Shown in pieces: positions 19,792 to 27,966 of a stretch of DNA of 64,000 bases. A program made the position numbers and the translations under genes. The notes beneath the pieces are model-generated. The model saw only the letters and a program-made list of their open reading frames with translations. It was not told the origin of the DNA and searched no databases. The stretch comes from Phosphoribacter sp037045045 (lineage in GTDB: Bacteria > Actinomycetota > Actinomycetes > Actinomycetales > Dermatophilaceae), in assembly GCA_037045045.1 (NCBI GenBank), contig JBAOHL010000003.1:434001-498000 (forward strand). The letters are read 5' to 3'. Numbering within the stretch: position 1 is the stretch's first letter; each line of letters opens with the position of its first letter.

Positions 19792-19841
19792 AGCCTAAGT
19801 GTCCGGCCCCGGCGGCACCCGAACGCCGGCGTCGCTAGGCT
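19792..19841. promoter_or_regulatory. divergent pair of leaderless promoters (SDR-ligase and deaminase)
   Basis: Two identical -10 hexamers face apart. On the minus strand TAGGCT (19797-19792) ends seven bases before the SDR ATG. On the plus strand TAGGCT (19836-19841) ends six bases before the deaminase GTG. That distance leaves no room for a ribosome-binding site and matches leaderless transcripts, which are common in actinobacteria. No consensus -35 was required for the call. Confidence 0.55.
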
Positions 19842-19847
19842 CGGCAC

Positions 19848-20324
19848 GTGCCCGAGAGCTTCGTGACCCGGCCGGGCTGGCATGCCTGGGGACTGGGGAT
19901 CGCCGAGGCCGTGGCGCAGCGGGCCGACTGCACCCGGCGACGCGTCGGCGCGGTCGTGTTCGACGGCGCCAACCGCATCCTGTCGACCGGCTACAACGGG
20001 GCCCCGGCCGGACGCCTGGGCTGCCTGTCCGGCGGCTGCCCGCGCGGAGCCCTCCGCCACGACGAGCTGCCCCCGGACGCGCCGTACGAGGATCCGAGCT
20101 CGCCCGGCTTCTGCATCTCCATCCACGCCGAGTCCAACGCGTTGTTGTTCGCCGACCCGGTGCGCCGGCTCGGCGGGTGGATCGCCATCACCCACGCCCC
20201 GTGCCCGGGCTGCCAGAAGCTGCTCGCCAATTCCGGTCTGCACCTTGCCGTCTGGAGCGTCGATGGCACCCGCGTCGAATGGACGATCGGCCAGCCCATG
20301 CCGGTCGGCATGACCGCTCCGTAG
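19848..20324 (+). CDS. dCMP-deaminase-family (ComEB-like) zinc deaminase
   Basis: 158 aa cytidine/deoxycytidylate deaminase fold. The zinc ligands and proton shuttle are HAES (93-96, H93 and E95) and PCPGC (118-122, C119 and C122). An inserted Cys-rich stretch GCLSGGCPRG (58-67) lies where dCMP deaminases carry a second metal site or an allosteric loop. GYNGAP (48-53) matches the substrate loop of dCMP deaminases. The probable reaction is dCMP to dUMP, although a related nucleotide or tRNA substrate is possible. The GTG start follows a leaderless-type TAGGCT by six bases. Confidence 0.85.
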   Translation: MPESFVTRPGWHAWGLGIAEAVAQRADCTRRRVGAVVFDGANRILSTGYNGAPAGRLGCLSGGCPRGALRHDELPPDAPYEDPSSPGFCISIHAESNALLFADPVRRLGGWIAITHAPCPGCQKLLANSGLHLAVWSVDGTRVEWTIGQPMPVGMTAP

Positions 20325-20362
20325 CAGCACCCTCGCCGGGCGGACGCCGCCATGGGCTCGCC

Positions 20363-20368
20363 TAGGAT
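20363..20368 (+). promoter_or_regulatory. -10 element of a leaderless promoter for the CtpE-like ATPase
   Basis: TAGGAT lies seven bases before ATG 20376. This supports ATG 20376 over the in-frame ATG at 20352, which would precede the -10 element. Confidence 0.5.
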
Positions 20369-20375
20369 CGAGCCC

Positions 20376-22841
20376 ATGCAGCCCGACGCCCGCGGCCTGA
20401 CCGCCGCGCAGGTCGCCGAACGAGTCGCCACCGGGCGGACGAACGACCTGCCACCGACGAGTGGGCGAAGCACGTGGGACATCGTGCGGGCCAATGTCTT
20501 CACGCGGATCAACGCGATCCTCGGCATCCTCCTCGCGATCGTCCTCACCACCGGGTCGATCATCAACGCCGCCTTCGGGCTGCTCATCCTCGCCAACAGC
20601 GCCGTGGGCATCGTCCAGGAGTTGCGCGCCAAACGAACCCTCGACAACCTCGCGGTCGTCGGGGAGGCCAAGCCCCGGGTACGCCGCGACGGTCAGGCCG
20701 TGCTCGTCGGGCGCACCGAGGTCGTGCAGGACGACGTCATCGAGATCGGCCCCGGCGACCAGCTCATCGTCGACGGCGAGGTCGTCGAGGCCCGTTCCCT
20801 CGAAGTCGACGAGTCGCTGCTCACCGGCGAGGCCGAGGCGGTCGTCAAGGAGTCCGGCGACGCGGTGATGAGCGGCAGCTTCGTCGTCGCGGGCTCCGGG
20901 GCCTATCGGGCCACCAAGGTCGGCCGGGAGGCGTATGCCGCGCGGCTGGTCGCCGAGGCCAGCAAGTTCACCCTCGTCGGCTCCGAACTGCGCAGCGGGA
21001 TCGACCGGATCCTCGGGGTCGTGTCCTGGCTGCTGGCCCCGGTCGGGTTGTTGACCATCTGGACCCAGCTGTTCGTCGTCGACAGTGGGTGGCGCGACGG
21101 CATCCTCGGGATGGTCGGGGCCCTCGTCCCCATGGTGCCCGAGGGCCTCGTCCTGCTGACCTCGGTGGCCTTCGCCGTCGGGGTGATCCGGCTCGGGCAA
21201 CGGCAATGCCTCGTCCAGGAGCTCCCGGCGATCGAGGGGTTGGCCCGGGTCGACGTCGTCTGCGCCGACAAGACCGGCACCCTCACCGAAAACGGCATGC
21301 GCCTGGCCGAGGTGATCGCCCTCGATGACCGTGGCCGGCCGGCCGGAACCGCCGGCGCGGATCTGGCCGCGGTGTTGGCCCAACTCGCGGCGACCGACCA
21401 GAACCCCAACGCGAGCATCCAGGCGATCACCGAACAGATCCCGGCGGCCACGGACCGGTGGACCGAGACCCACCACGCCCCGTTTACCTCCGCCCGCAAG
21501 TGGTCGGGGTCGACGTTCGCCGGTCGCGGTAGCTGGTTGCTCGGCGCGCCGGACGTGCTCGCTGCGCCCGCCTCGCCGGCCGGCGAGGCGGCCCAGCAGA
21601 AGGGATCGACGGGGCTGCGCGTGCTCATGCTCGCCACCGGGACCAACCCGGTCGACGGGCCGTCCGCCACCGACGGGATCATCCCCCGGGCCCTCGTCGT
21701 GCTCGAACAACGGGTGCGGTCCGATGCCCGGGACACCCTGGAGTTCTTCGCGTCCCAGCACGTCGAGGTGAAGGTCATCTCCGGCGACAACGCCGTGTCC
21801 GTCGGTGCCGTCACGGCATCCCTCGGGGTCCGTGGCGGGGACGACCCGCTCGACGCTCGGACCCTCCCGCCGATCCCCGCGGCCGCGCCGGTCGCATTGG
21901 TCGGATCGCCGGCGGGGCGGCCCGACCCGGCCGTCCCACCCGAGACGGAGCCCGACGAGTTCACCCAGGCGGTCACGCGGCATACCGTCTTCGGGCGGGT
22001 CACCCCCGACCAGAAGCAAGCGATGGTCCAGGCCCTGCGCAGCCGTGGACACACCGTCGCGATGACCGGCGACGGGGTCAACGACGTCCTGGCCCTCAAG
22101 GACGCGGACATCGGCGTAGCGATGGGTTCGGGAGCACCGGCCACCCGAGCGGTCGCCCAGATCGTCCTGCTGGACAACCGATTCGCCACACTGCCCTATG
22201 TCGTCGCCGAGGGCCGGCGAGTCATCGGCAACATCGAACGGGTCGCCAACCTCTTCCTCACCAAGACCGTCTACTCGGTGCTCCTCGCGTTGCTCGTCGG
22301 CCTGTGGCGACTGCCCTTCCCCCTGCAACCCATCCACGTGACGATGACCGGTTGGTTCACCATCGGCATCCCGGCGTTCCTGCTGTCCCTGGCGCCCAAC
22401 CACGAACGGGCCCGCTCCGGATTCACCCGCCGAGTGCTCGCCCTGGCCCTGCCCTCCGGGATCGTCGTGGCCGTCGCGACCTTCGTCAGCTACCTGCTCG
22501 CGCGGGCCGGACAAGTCGACCCGGATGCCGCTCGCCTCGCGGCATCCACGGCCGCCCTGGCCACCTTGCTCGTCGCGGCCTGGTGGGTGCTCGCGGTCGT
22601 CGCCCGGCCGTACGAGTGGTGGAAGATCGCCCTGCTTGCGGTGTCCGCCTCGGCATACGTCGCGATCTTCGCGGTGCCGTGGACCCAGCGCTTCTTCCTG
22701 CTCGACCCCTCGAACGGCCCGGCGATCCGGCTGGCCCTCCTCGTCGGCGCGGCCGCAGCCCTGCTCGTGGAGATCATCTGGTGGGTGCAGGGGCGGCGCC
22801 GCGGCGAGCCGCGCCGCTGGTGGGCAAGCGAGGAGGACTGA
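20376..22841 (+). CDS. ctpE: CtpE-like P-type cation-transporting ATPase
   Basis: 821 aa P-type ATPase. The protein follows mycobacterial CtpE closely by recall (RANVFTRINAILG, GALVPMVPEGLVLL, RQCLVQELPAIEGLARVD). The actuator motif is LLTGE (about 148-152), the ion-binding helix has PEGL near 255, the phosphorylation site is DKTGTLTE with D298, and the hinge motif is MTGDGVND. About ten membrane helices are visible, the last four after LFLTKTVYSVLLALL. CtpE is reported as a calcium importer important for cell-surface integrity in mycobacteria. The start was set at 20376 from the leaderless -10 element. Confidence 0.88.
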   Translation: MQPDARGLTAAQVAERVATGRTNDLPPTSGRSTWDIVRANVFTRINAILGILLAIVLTTGSIINAAFGLLILANSAVGIVQELRAKRTLDNLAVVGEAKPRVRRDGQAVLVGRTEVVQDDVIEIGPGDQLIVDGEVVEARSLEVDESLLTGEAEAVVKESGDAVMSGSFVVAGSGAYRATKVGREAYAARLVAEASKFTLVGSELRSGIDRILGVVSWLLAPVGLLTIWTQLFVVDSGWRDGILGMVGALVPMVPEGLVLLTSVAFAVGVIRLGQRQCLVQELPAIEGLARVDVVCADKTGTLTENGMRLAEVIALDDRGRPAGTAGADLAAVLAQLAATDQNPNASIQAITEQIPAATDRWTETHHAPFTSARKWSGSTFAGRGSWLLGAPDVLAAPASPAGEAAQQKGSTGLRVLMLATGTNPVDGPSATDGIIPRALVVLEQRVRSDARDTLEFFASQHVEVKVISGDNAVSVGAVTASLGVRGGDDPLDARTLPPIPAAAPVALVGSPAGRPDPAVPPETEPDEFTQAVTRHTVFGRVTPDQKQAMVQALRSRGHTVAMTGDGVNDVLALKDADIGVAMGSGAPATRAVAQIVLLDNRFATLPYVVAEGRRVIGNIERVANLFLTKTVYSVLLALLVGLWRLPFPLQPIHVTMTGWFTIGIPAFLLSLAPNHERARSGFTRRVLALALPSGIVVAVATFVSYLLARAGQVDPDAARLAASTAALATLLVAAWWVLAVVARPYEWWKIALLAVSASAYVAIFAVPWTQRFFLLDPSNGPAIRLALLVGAAAALLVEIIWWVQGRRRGEPRRWWASEED

Positions 22842-22905
22842 GCAGTCCGCCGACTCCCGGGACGGCCACACCATCAGCACGGAGGCCGCCCGAGGGCAGC
22901 AGGCG

Positions 22906-23280
22906 TCACGGTGCAGCGGGGGACACCGCCGGCCCGGGGTGGCTGACGGGCTCGGTTCGCGGCGCCTCGGCGTGGGTGCTCAGGGCATGGCTCAGCCATT
23001 CGGTGAGATCCTCGGCGACGAGGCCTGCGGCTCCGACGGCCAGCCAGCCATCGCCCATCGGGCGGCCTGTGCCCATCGTCGCGGGCTTGGCCCCCGGTCG
23101 GGCCAGCAGCGCGCCGCGCCGGGACGGATCGATCCGGACGAGGAGGTCTCCGTCGCGCCGCGCGGCGACGACGATCCGGTCGTCGACGAGGAACGAGATG
23201 CCCCCGAACATCGACACCTCGCGGACGACACGGCCGGTCAGCGCGGCTCGCACGCGATCGGCCAGCGTCGCGGGCGCCAC
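22906..23280 (-). CDS. TfoX/Sxy N-terminal-domain protein
   Basis: 124 aa protein with the TfoX_N signature: VSMFGGISFLVDDRIVVAAR (residues 22-41) followed by a substrate-free beta sheet (LLVRIDPS) and helix (LTEWLSHAL). TfoX in Proteobacteria regulates competence, but stand-alone TfoX_N proteins in actinobacteria have no proven role. The GTG start abuts the stop codon of the upstream SnoaL-like remnant (TGAGTG), so the two once formed an operon whose 5' part is now missing. It therefore may lack its original promoter. Confidence 0.82.
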   Translation of the reverse strand: MAPATLADRVRAALTGRVVREVSMFGGISFLVDDRIVVAARRDGDLLVRIDPSRRGALLARPGAKPATMGTGRPMGDGWLAVGAAGLVAEDLTEWLSHALSTHAEAPRTEPVSHPGPAVSPAAP

Positions 23281-23420
23281 TCAGCGACCGCCCTTGTCGA
23301 GGTATTCGGGACCGTTGTAGAGCAGCCGGAGGGTGCTGATCCGTCCCTGGCCGAAGATGAAGAAACTCCGCGAACGGCATCGCTCCGCCGGGCATCGTGG
23401 CCTGGTAGAGCGGGCTCCCA
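23281..23420 (-). pseudogene. 3' remnant of a SnoaL-like gene, frameshifted
   Basis: Reading the minus strand, about 45 codons survive: PLYQATMPGGAMPFAEF, then one surplus base near 23366, then FFIFGQGRISTLRLLYNGPE and YLDKGGR before the stop at 23281. F-x-F-x-x-G-[RK]-I-x-[ST]-[LI]-R followed by a Y-x-x-x-E-[YF] tail is the end of many SnoaL/NTF2-like proteins. The 5' two thirds are gone: the open sequence runs straight into codons of an oppositely oriented regulator at about 23410-23420. The family call rests on a short tail only. Confidence 0.5.
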
Positions 23421-23954
23421 GGGATCGCGTCGAACCTGCTCGCCCAACGGCTGCGCGACCTCGAATCACACGGGGTCCTGCGTCGTCACGAGTCGGCGCG
23501 CCCCGGGGAGCCGGCGACCTACGGTCTCACCGAACACGGGCTCGCCCTTGACGGTGTGCTCCGCGAGCTGCTCAAGTGGGGCGCGGCGACCATGCCGTCC
23601 GCCCCGACCGGTGCGGCTTTCCAGATGCATTGGCTCAGTCAACCCGCCCGATACCTGCTCGCGGACCACCAGCCGGCGCAGGCCCCCCTCACCGTCCGAG
23701 TCGGCCAGCCTTCGGACGGGTTCGACGTCACCGTGGCGGGCCAGGTGCGCGTGATGCCGTGCGTCATCGGGGCCGAGATCGCCGCGAACATCCACGGCCC
23801 AGGACCCCTGCTGATCGCCTTACTCCAGGGCGCGTTGTCCATCGACGAGGCTGTCGCCCGTGGCGTGAGCGTCGACGGCGACCGTCGAGCCGTGCTGAGA
23901 ATCCTGCCGAGGCCCGACCCAATCGCCCCGGCCCCCGTCGAGACCCCACGCTGA
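23409..23954 (+). pseudogene. HxlR/PadR-type winged-helix regulator with SCP2-like C-terminus, N-terminus missing
   Basis: The frame begins in mid-domain with LPGIASNLLAQRLRDLESHG and VLRR, the recognition helix and wing of an HxlR-type regulator. It continues through ATYGLTEHGLALDGVLRELL and an SCP2-like ligand domain (LTVRVGQPSDGFDVTVAGQV) to a TGA at 23952-23954. An in-frame TAG lies at 23406-23408, and the first helices of the HTH and any start codon are absent. Family members have about 40 more N-terminal residues. The remaining frame is intact, so the loss is a deletion rather than gradual decay. Its former divergent neighbour (the SnoaL-like remnant) lost its 5' end at the same point. 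Confidence 0.65.
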
Positions 23955-23972
23955 CGTCCCGATCGACAACGG

Positions 23973-24932
23973 TCAGAACAGCGCGCTCATCAACGCCCGG
24001 CGGGCTTTGGCCACCCGCTCGTCACCGGCGCCGACGATGTCGAACAGCTCGAGCAGGTGGGTACGTACCCGCTCGCGGTCCTCGCCCGTCGTCGCGCGAA
24101 CCGCGTCGACCAGGCGGGCGAAGGCGTCCTCGACATGCCCGCCGAGCACGTCGAGGTCGGCGACGAGCAGTTGGGCGGTGAGATCGCCCCGGTCGGCAGC
24201 CGCGGCCGCCCGGACGACGGCCGGGTCCAGGCCCTCGGTCCGGGACAGCAGGTGCACCTGCGCGAGACCGAGCCGGGCGTCTTCGTCGGCCGGGTCGTCA
24301 ACGAGCGCCTGCTCGTATGCCGCGGCGGCCGCGGGCAGGTCGCCCCGGTCGATCGCGGCCAACGCCGCCTCGTGGGCTGCGGACAGCGCGGGCTCGACTT
24401 CGGCGGGTGTCTCGGCGGTCGGGCCGGAGTCGTCGAGGGCGACCCGACCGGTGACGCCGTATTGGGTGGCCAGCTTGAGCAGTTCGTCCACCCAGGGCTG
24501 GATTTCCGCCGCCGACAGGGCGCCGACGAAGAGCGGCACGGGCTGGCCCTGGACCAGGCCGACGGCCGCCGGCACGCTCTGGATCTGGAAGGCCTGCAGC
24601 AGACCGGGATTGGTGTCGACGTCGACCGAGACGACCTGGAAGCGTCCGCCTCCGGTACGGGCCACGTCGACCATGACGTCGACGAATCCCGCGGACTGGG
24701 CCAGCCGACCGGACCACAGCACGACGATCGCCGGCACCCGGACACTGCCGTTGACGACCTCCTGGAAGGTCGAATCGGTCGCCGTGACGAGCAGGCCCCC
24801 CGACCCCGCGTCCCCGGCATTCGGCCCACCGGCCGCGGCCTGGCCCGGTCCCGCCGGCCCGGCTTGGCGTTTGAGTGCGGACAGGTCGACCGCGCCGCGC
24901 AACGCGGCGGCGGTGAAGGGCGACTGGCTCAT
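23973..24932 (-). CDS. thioredoxin-fold/TPR co-chaperone of the YbbN (CnoX) type, without active-site cysteines
   Basis: 319 aa. An N-terminal thioredoxin fold (about 45-160) has the expected strands and cis-proline region (FQIQSVPAAVGLVQGQPV), but the active site reads VLWSGRLAQS in place of W-C-G-P-C. It is therefore not a redox enzyme. The C-terminal half carries TPR-like helices (AAHEAALAAIDRGDLPAAAA, DPADEDARLGLAQVHLL) as in YbbN. In other bacteria YbbN-type proteins hold unfolded clients for DnaK or GroEL. No partner chaperone gene is nearby. Confidence 0.82.
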   Translation of the reverse strand: MSQSPFTAAALRGAVDLSALKRQAGPAGPGQAAAGGPNAGDAGSGGLLVTATDSTFQEVVNGSVRVPAIVVLWSGRLAQSAGFVDVMVDVARTGGGRFQVVSVDVDTNPGLLQAFQIQSVPAAVGLVQGQPVPLFVGALSAAEIQPWVDELLKLATQYGVTGRVALDDSGPTAETPAEVEPALSAAHEAALAAIDRGDLPAAAAAYEQALVDDPADEDARLGLAQVHLLSRTEGLDPAVVRAAAAADRGDLTAQLLVADLDVLGGHVEDAFARLVDAVRATTGEDRERVRTHLLELFDIVGAGDERVAKARRALMSALF

Positions 24933-24985
24933 GGGTCCATTCTCTCTATCCCTCGCGGGTTACCCGCTCCTCGCGACGCCACCGG

Positions 24986-26050
24986 TCAGGAACCGCTCGC
25001 GGCATACAACTGCTCGGCGGCCCCGAGCACGACGGCCTTGCCCGTAACGGGGAAGCGGACGAGCAGGTACTCGACGGTCTGCTGGGTCGCCTGGGTGTCG
25101 ATGAGGGTCTTGCCCGACAGGGCGGTGAACTTCTTCGTCGGCGTGAATGCGTTCGCGGTCTTCTCCTGGAGCACGTCCTTGCGGTCCATTCGGATCAGCA
25201 CGACGCTGCCCTGCTCTCCCGGGAGCCGGAACGCGCCCAATACCCCCTGGGGTTCGTGCTGTTGGCTGACCGATCCCGCCGAGCCGAGGGCGTCGGCCTG
25301 GGCCTTGGCCGCCTGGCGCACCGTCGCGGCATAGCTGTCCTCGACGAAGGCATGCTCCACGGCCGCCGGCGGCGGGTAGGCCAGCGACGCGGCGTAGTCG
25401 GCCAAGGTCCCCTCGATGGAGGGCCCGACCTCGGCCGCGGAGGTGAGGAACACCGACCCGCTCTCCAACTCGGCGAACCCGGTCAAGGTCGCGCCCGGGA
25501 GCAGGGTTGCCCAGCCGGCGACGCGATATCCCTGCTGCGCGTCGGCAGCCACGAGCAGCGTCACGAGGGGGAATCCCGAGGCGCGGCGGGTCGTCTTGAC
25601 GAGGATGGCTCGCGGGTAGGCCGGGCCCTGGCTGACCGTGAGGACCGCGGGGTCGGCGTCGCTGAGCACAGGGTTGTCCTTCTCGGCCGCGGTGAGGGCG
25701 CCGAGCAAGGCATTCTGGGCGTTGGCGGCCGCGAGCGCCGACCCGGTGAAGGCTGCCTCACGCGCGGCCTTGCCCTCGGGCCCGGGCGCCGCGACGGCGG
25801 CTACCGCGGCGGTCATCGCCTTGGCGGCGATCTCGGCGGCCTGCTGCGGCGCTTCGGCACTGGCCGGAGCCGTGGTCGTCGGCGCGGCCGCGGACGTGGC
25901 CGACGGCGTCCCCGTGGTGCGGGCCTTCGAGCTCGTCGGACCTGGTGCCGGGTAGCCGGCGTCCGTGCAGGCGCCCAGCGCCGCGGGCAGGCTCAACGCC
26001 GCGAGCAGCGCGATGGTTCGGGGCGCGGTGGGGCGCCGGGCGTGCGTCAT
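24986..26050 (-). CDS. secreted lipoprotein of unknown function
   Basis: 354 aa. The start MTHARRPTAPRTIALLAALS and lipobox LGAC (cysteine at about 28) give a type II signal peptide, followed by a low-complexity Ser/Thr/Ala linker (about 35-70). The mature part has two halves separated by a PPP segment, with patterns of paired beta strands (GPAYPRAILVKTT, GFPLVTLLVAAD, GSVVLIRMDRKDV). I do not recognise a family. It lies 53 bp upstream of the YbbN-like gene on the same strand and 129 bp downstream of the mutase gene. It should be anchored on the outer face of the membrane. Confidence 0.75.
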   Translation of the reverse strand: MTHARRPTAPRTIALLAALSLPAALGACTDAGYPAPGPTSSKARTTGTPSATSAAAPTTTAPASAEAPQQAAEIAAKAMTAAVAAVAAPGPEGKAAREAAFTGSALAAANAQNALLGALTAAEKDNPVLSDADPAVLTVSQGPAYPRAILVKTTRRASGFPLVTLLVAADAQQGYRVAGWATLLPGATLTGFAELESGSVFLTSAAEVGPSIEGTLADYAASLAYPPPAAVEHAFVEDSYAATVRQAAKAQADALGSAGSVSQQHEPQGVLGAFRLPGEQGSVVLIRMDRKDVLQEKTANAFTPTKKFTALSGKTLIDTQATQQTVEYLLVRFPVTGKAVVLGAAEQLYAASGS

Positions 26051-26179
26051 CCGGGAGGGTCCTCACTGGTCGGGATCGCCTCCAGGGTAGGCGCAGCCCA
26101 GGTGGTCGAGGCAAATCGCGGTATGCCGCCGACGGGCTCGGCGTGCGCCCCTCGGCCTCGGCATGCGGGGCCCGCGACG

Positions 26180-27934
26180 TCAGAACCGTGCGGGTTCGCG
26201 GTAGATGCCCCATTCGGCGCGCAGCACGTCACAGATCTCACCGAGAGTCGCCTCGGCTCGGCAGGCATCGAGCATCGCGGGCACCATGGTGGCGCCCGAG
26301 CGGGCCGCGGCGAGCATGGCGTCCAGGGAGGTCTGCACGGCCGCGGCGTCGCGCGCGGTGCGGCGCTGCCCGAGCAGCCGGACCTGGTCGCGTTCGACCT
26401 CGTGGCTCACGCGCAGGATCTCCAGGTCGTGGCTGAGCGAGTGGGTGTGCGTGTTGACCCCGACGACCCGCTTGTCCCCCTTCTCGAGGGCGAGCTGGTA
26501 GGCGAAGGCGGCATCGGCGATCTCCGACATGAACCACCCGTCCTCGATGCCGCGCAGGATGCCCGAGGTCATCGGACCGATCTCGTGTTCGACCTGGCCG
26601 CTCGGGCCCTGCACCCGGCCCAGGACACCGAGGTCGGCGATCTTGGCGAAGATCGCCTCGGCCTCCGCCTCGATCCGGTCGGTGAGCGCCTCGACGTACC
26701 ACGACCCGCCCAACGGGTCGGCGACGTTGGTCACCCCGGTCTCGTCCATGAGGACCTGCTGGGTGCGCAGCGCGATCTCCGCGGACTGCTCGGTCGGCAG
26801 GGCGAGCGTCTCGTCGAGAGCGTTGGTGTGCAACGAGTTCGTGCCACCGAGGATCGCCGCGAGGGCCTCGACGGCGGTGCGCACGACGTTGTTGTACGGC
26901 TGCTGGGCGGTGAGGGACACCCCGGCGGTCTGGGTGTGGAACCGCAGCCACTGGGCCTTGTCGGTGGTGGCCCCGTAGACCTCCCGCATCCACCGCGCCC
27001 AGATCCGCCGGGCGGCCCGGAACTTGGCGATCTCCTCGAAGAAGTCGACATGGGCGTCGAAGAAGAACGACAGCCCCGGAGCGAAGGTCTCGATGTCCAG
27101 ACCCCGGGAGAGCCCGAGCTCGACGTAGCCGAACCCGTCGGCCAGCGTGAAGGCCAGCTCCTGCGCCGCCGTCGACCCGGCCTCGCGGATGTGATACCCC
27201 GACACCGACAACGGCTTGTATGCCGGGATGCGCTCGGCGCAGAAGGCCATGAGGTCGCCGATGAGCCGCAGGTGAGGTTCGGGCGCGAAGAGCCACTCCT
27301 TCTGGGCGATGTACTCCTTGAAGATGTCGGTCTGCAAGGTGCCGTTGAGCTGGCCGATGTCGACGCCCTGACGCTCGGCGGCGACGAGGTACATGCAGAA
27401 CACCGGCACGGCAGGGCCGCTGATCGTCATCGACGTGGTGACCTCGCCCAACGGGATGTCGCGGAAGAGCACCTCCATGTCGGCCGCCGAGTCGATGGCC
27501 ACGCCGCAGTGACCGACCTCGCCGAGGCTCATCGGGTCGTCCGAATCGCGGCCCATGAGCGTGGGCATGTCGAAGGCCACGGACAGCCCGCCCCCACCGC
27601 GCTGCAAGATCATCCGGTAGCGCTCGTTGGTCTGCTCGGCGTTGCCGAACCCGGCGAACTGGCGGATCGTCCAGGTCCGCCCGCGGTAGCCGGTCGGGTA
27701 CAGGCCCCGGGTGAAGGGGTACTCCCCGGGCCAGCCGATCCGCTCGAGCCGCTCGCGTTCTTCCGCCGTGGACGGCTCGGGGATGCCGTGCAGCCCCGGC
27801 CCGTAGACCGGCTCGAGCGGCATACCGGACAGGGTGGTGAAGTCGTCGTCGCGCACCTGCCCCCGTTGGGCGGCCGAGTCGAAGCGGGCCTGCCAGCGTT
27901 CGGCTCCGGACATCTGTGCGCGGGGGCTCTCCAT
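26180..27934 (-). CDS. acyl-CoA mutase large subunit (methylmalonyl-/isobutyryl-CoA mutase type)
   Basis: 584 aa catalytic subunit without a B12-binding domain, as in isobutyryl-CoA mutase IcmA and archaeal-type methylmalonyl-CoA mutases. The barrel motifs include TIRQFAGFGNAEQTNERYR, GGGGLSVAFDMPTLMGRDSD, GTLQTDIFKEYIAQ and ADPLGGSWYVEALT. A separate small B12 subunit would be needed and is not in this window; Ecm at 56.3 kb has its own. It is preceded by a MarR gene in the same direction and a perfect palindrome. A leaderless -10 (TAAATT, six bases before ATG 27934) supports the start used. MeaB and PduO elsewhere in the window would protect and supply its cofactor. Confidence 0.88.
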   Translation of the reverse strand: MESPRAQMSGAERWQARFDSAAQRGQVRDDDFTTLSGMPLEPVYGPGLHGIPEPSTAEERERLERIGWPGEYPFTRGLYPTGYRGRTWTIRQFAGFGNAEQTNERYRMILQRGGGGLSVAFDMPTLMGRDSDDPMSLGEVGHCGVAIDSAADMEVLFRDIPLGEVTTSMTISGPAVPVFCMYLVAAERQGVDIGQLNGTLQTDIFKEYIAQKEWLFAPEPHLRLIGDLMAFCAERIPAYKPLSVSGYHIREAGSTAAQELAFTLADGFGYVELGLSRGLDIETFAPGLSFFFDAHVDFFEEIAKFRAARRIWARWMREVYGATTDKAQWLRFHTQTAGVSLTAQQPYNNVVRTAVEALAAILGGTNSLHTNALDETLALPTEQSAEIALRTQQVLMDETGVTNVADPLGGSWYVEALTDRIEAEAEAIFAKIADLGVLGRVQGPSGQVEHEIGPMTSGILRGIEDGWFMSEIADAAFAYQLALEKGDKRVVGVNTHTHSLSHDLEILRVSHEVERDQVRLLGQRRTARDAAAVQTSLDAMLAAARSGATMVPAMLDACRAEATLGEICDVLRAEWGIYREPARF

Positions 27935-27940
27935 GGAGCC

Positions 27941-27962
27941 AATTTACTAGGACGTCCTAGTA
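27941..27962 (-). promoter_or_regulatory. 18-bp perfect palindrome (probable MarR operator) with leaderless -10 of the mutase gene
   Basis: TACTAGGACGTCCTAGTA (27945-27962) is a perfect inverted repeat in the 32-bp gap between marR and the mutase gene. The minus-strand -10 hexamer TAAATT (27946-27941) touches its edge and stands six bases before the mutase ATG, so the palindrome fills the spacer between -35 and -10. A dimer bound there would block transcription. Confidence 0.7.
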
Positions 27963-27966
27963 TTTT

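Noticed and set aside
19850..22880. The long minus-strand frame opposite the deaminase and CtpE gene
   Set aside because: It is antisense to the conserved CtpE ORF. Only the part below 19784 is real, as the SDR gene.
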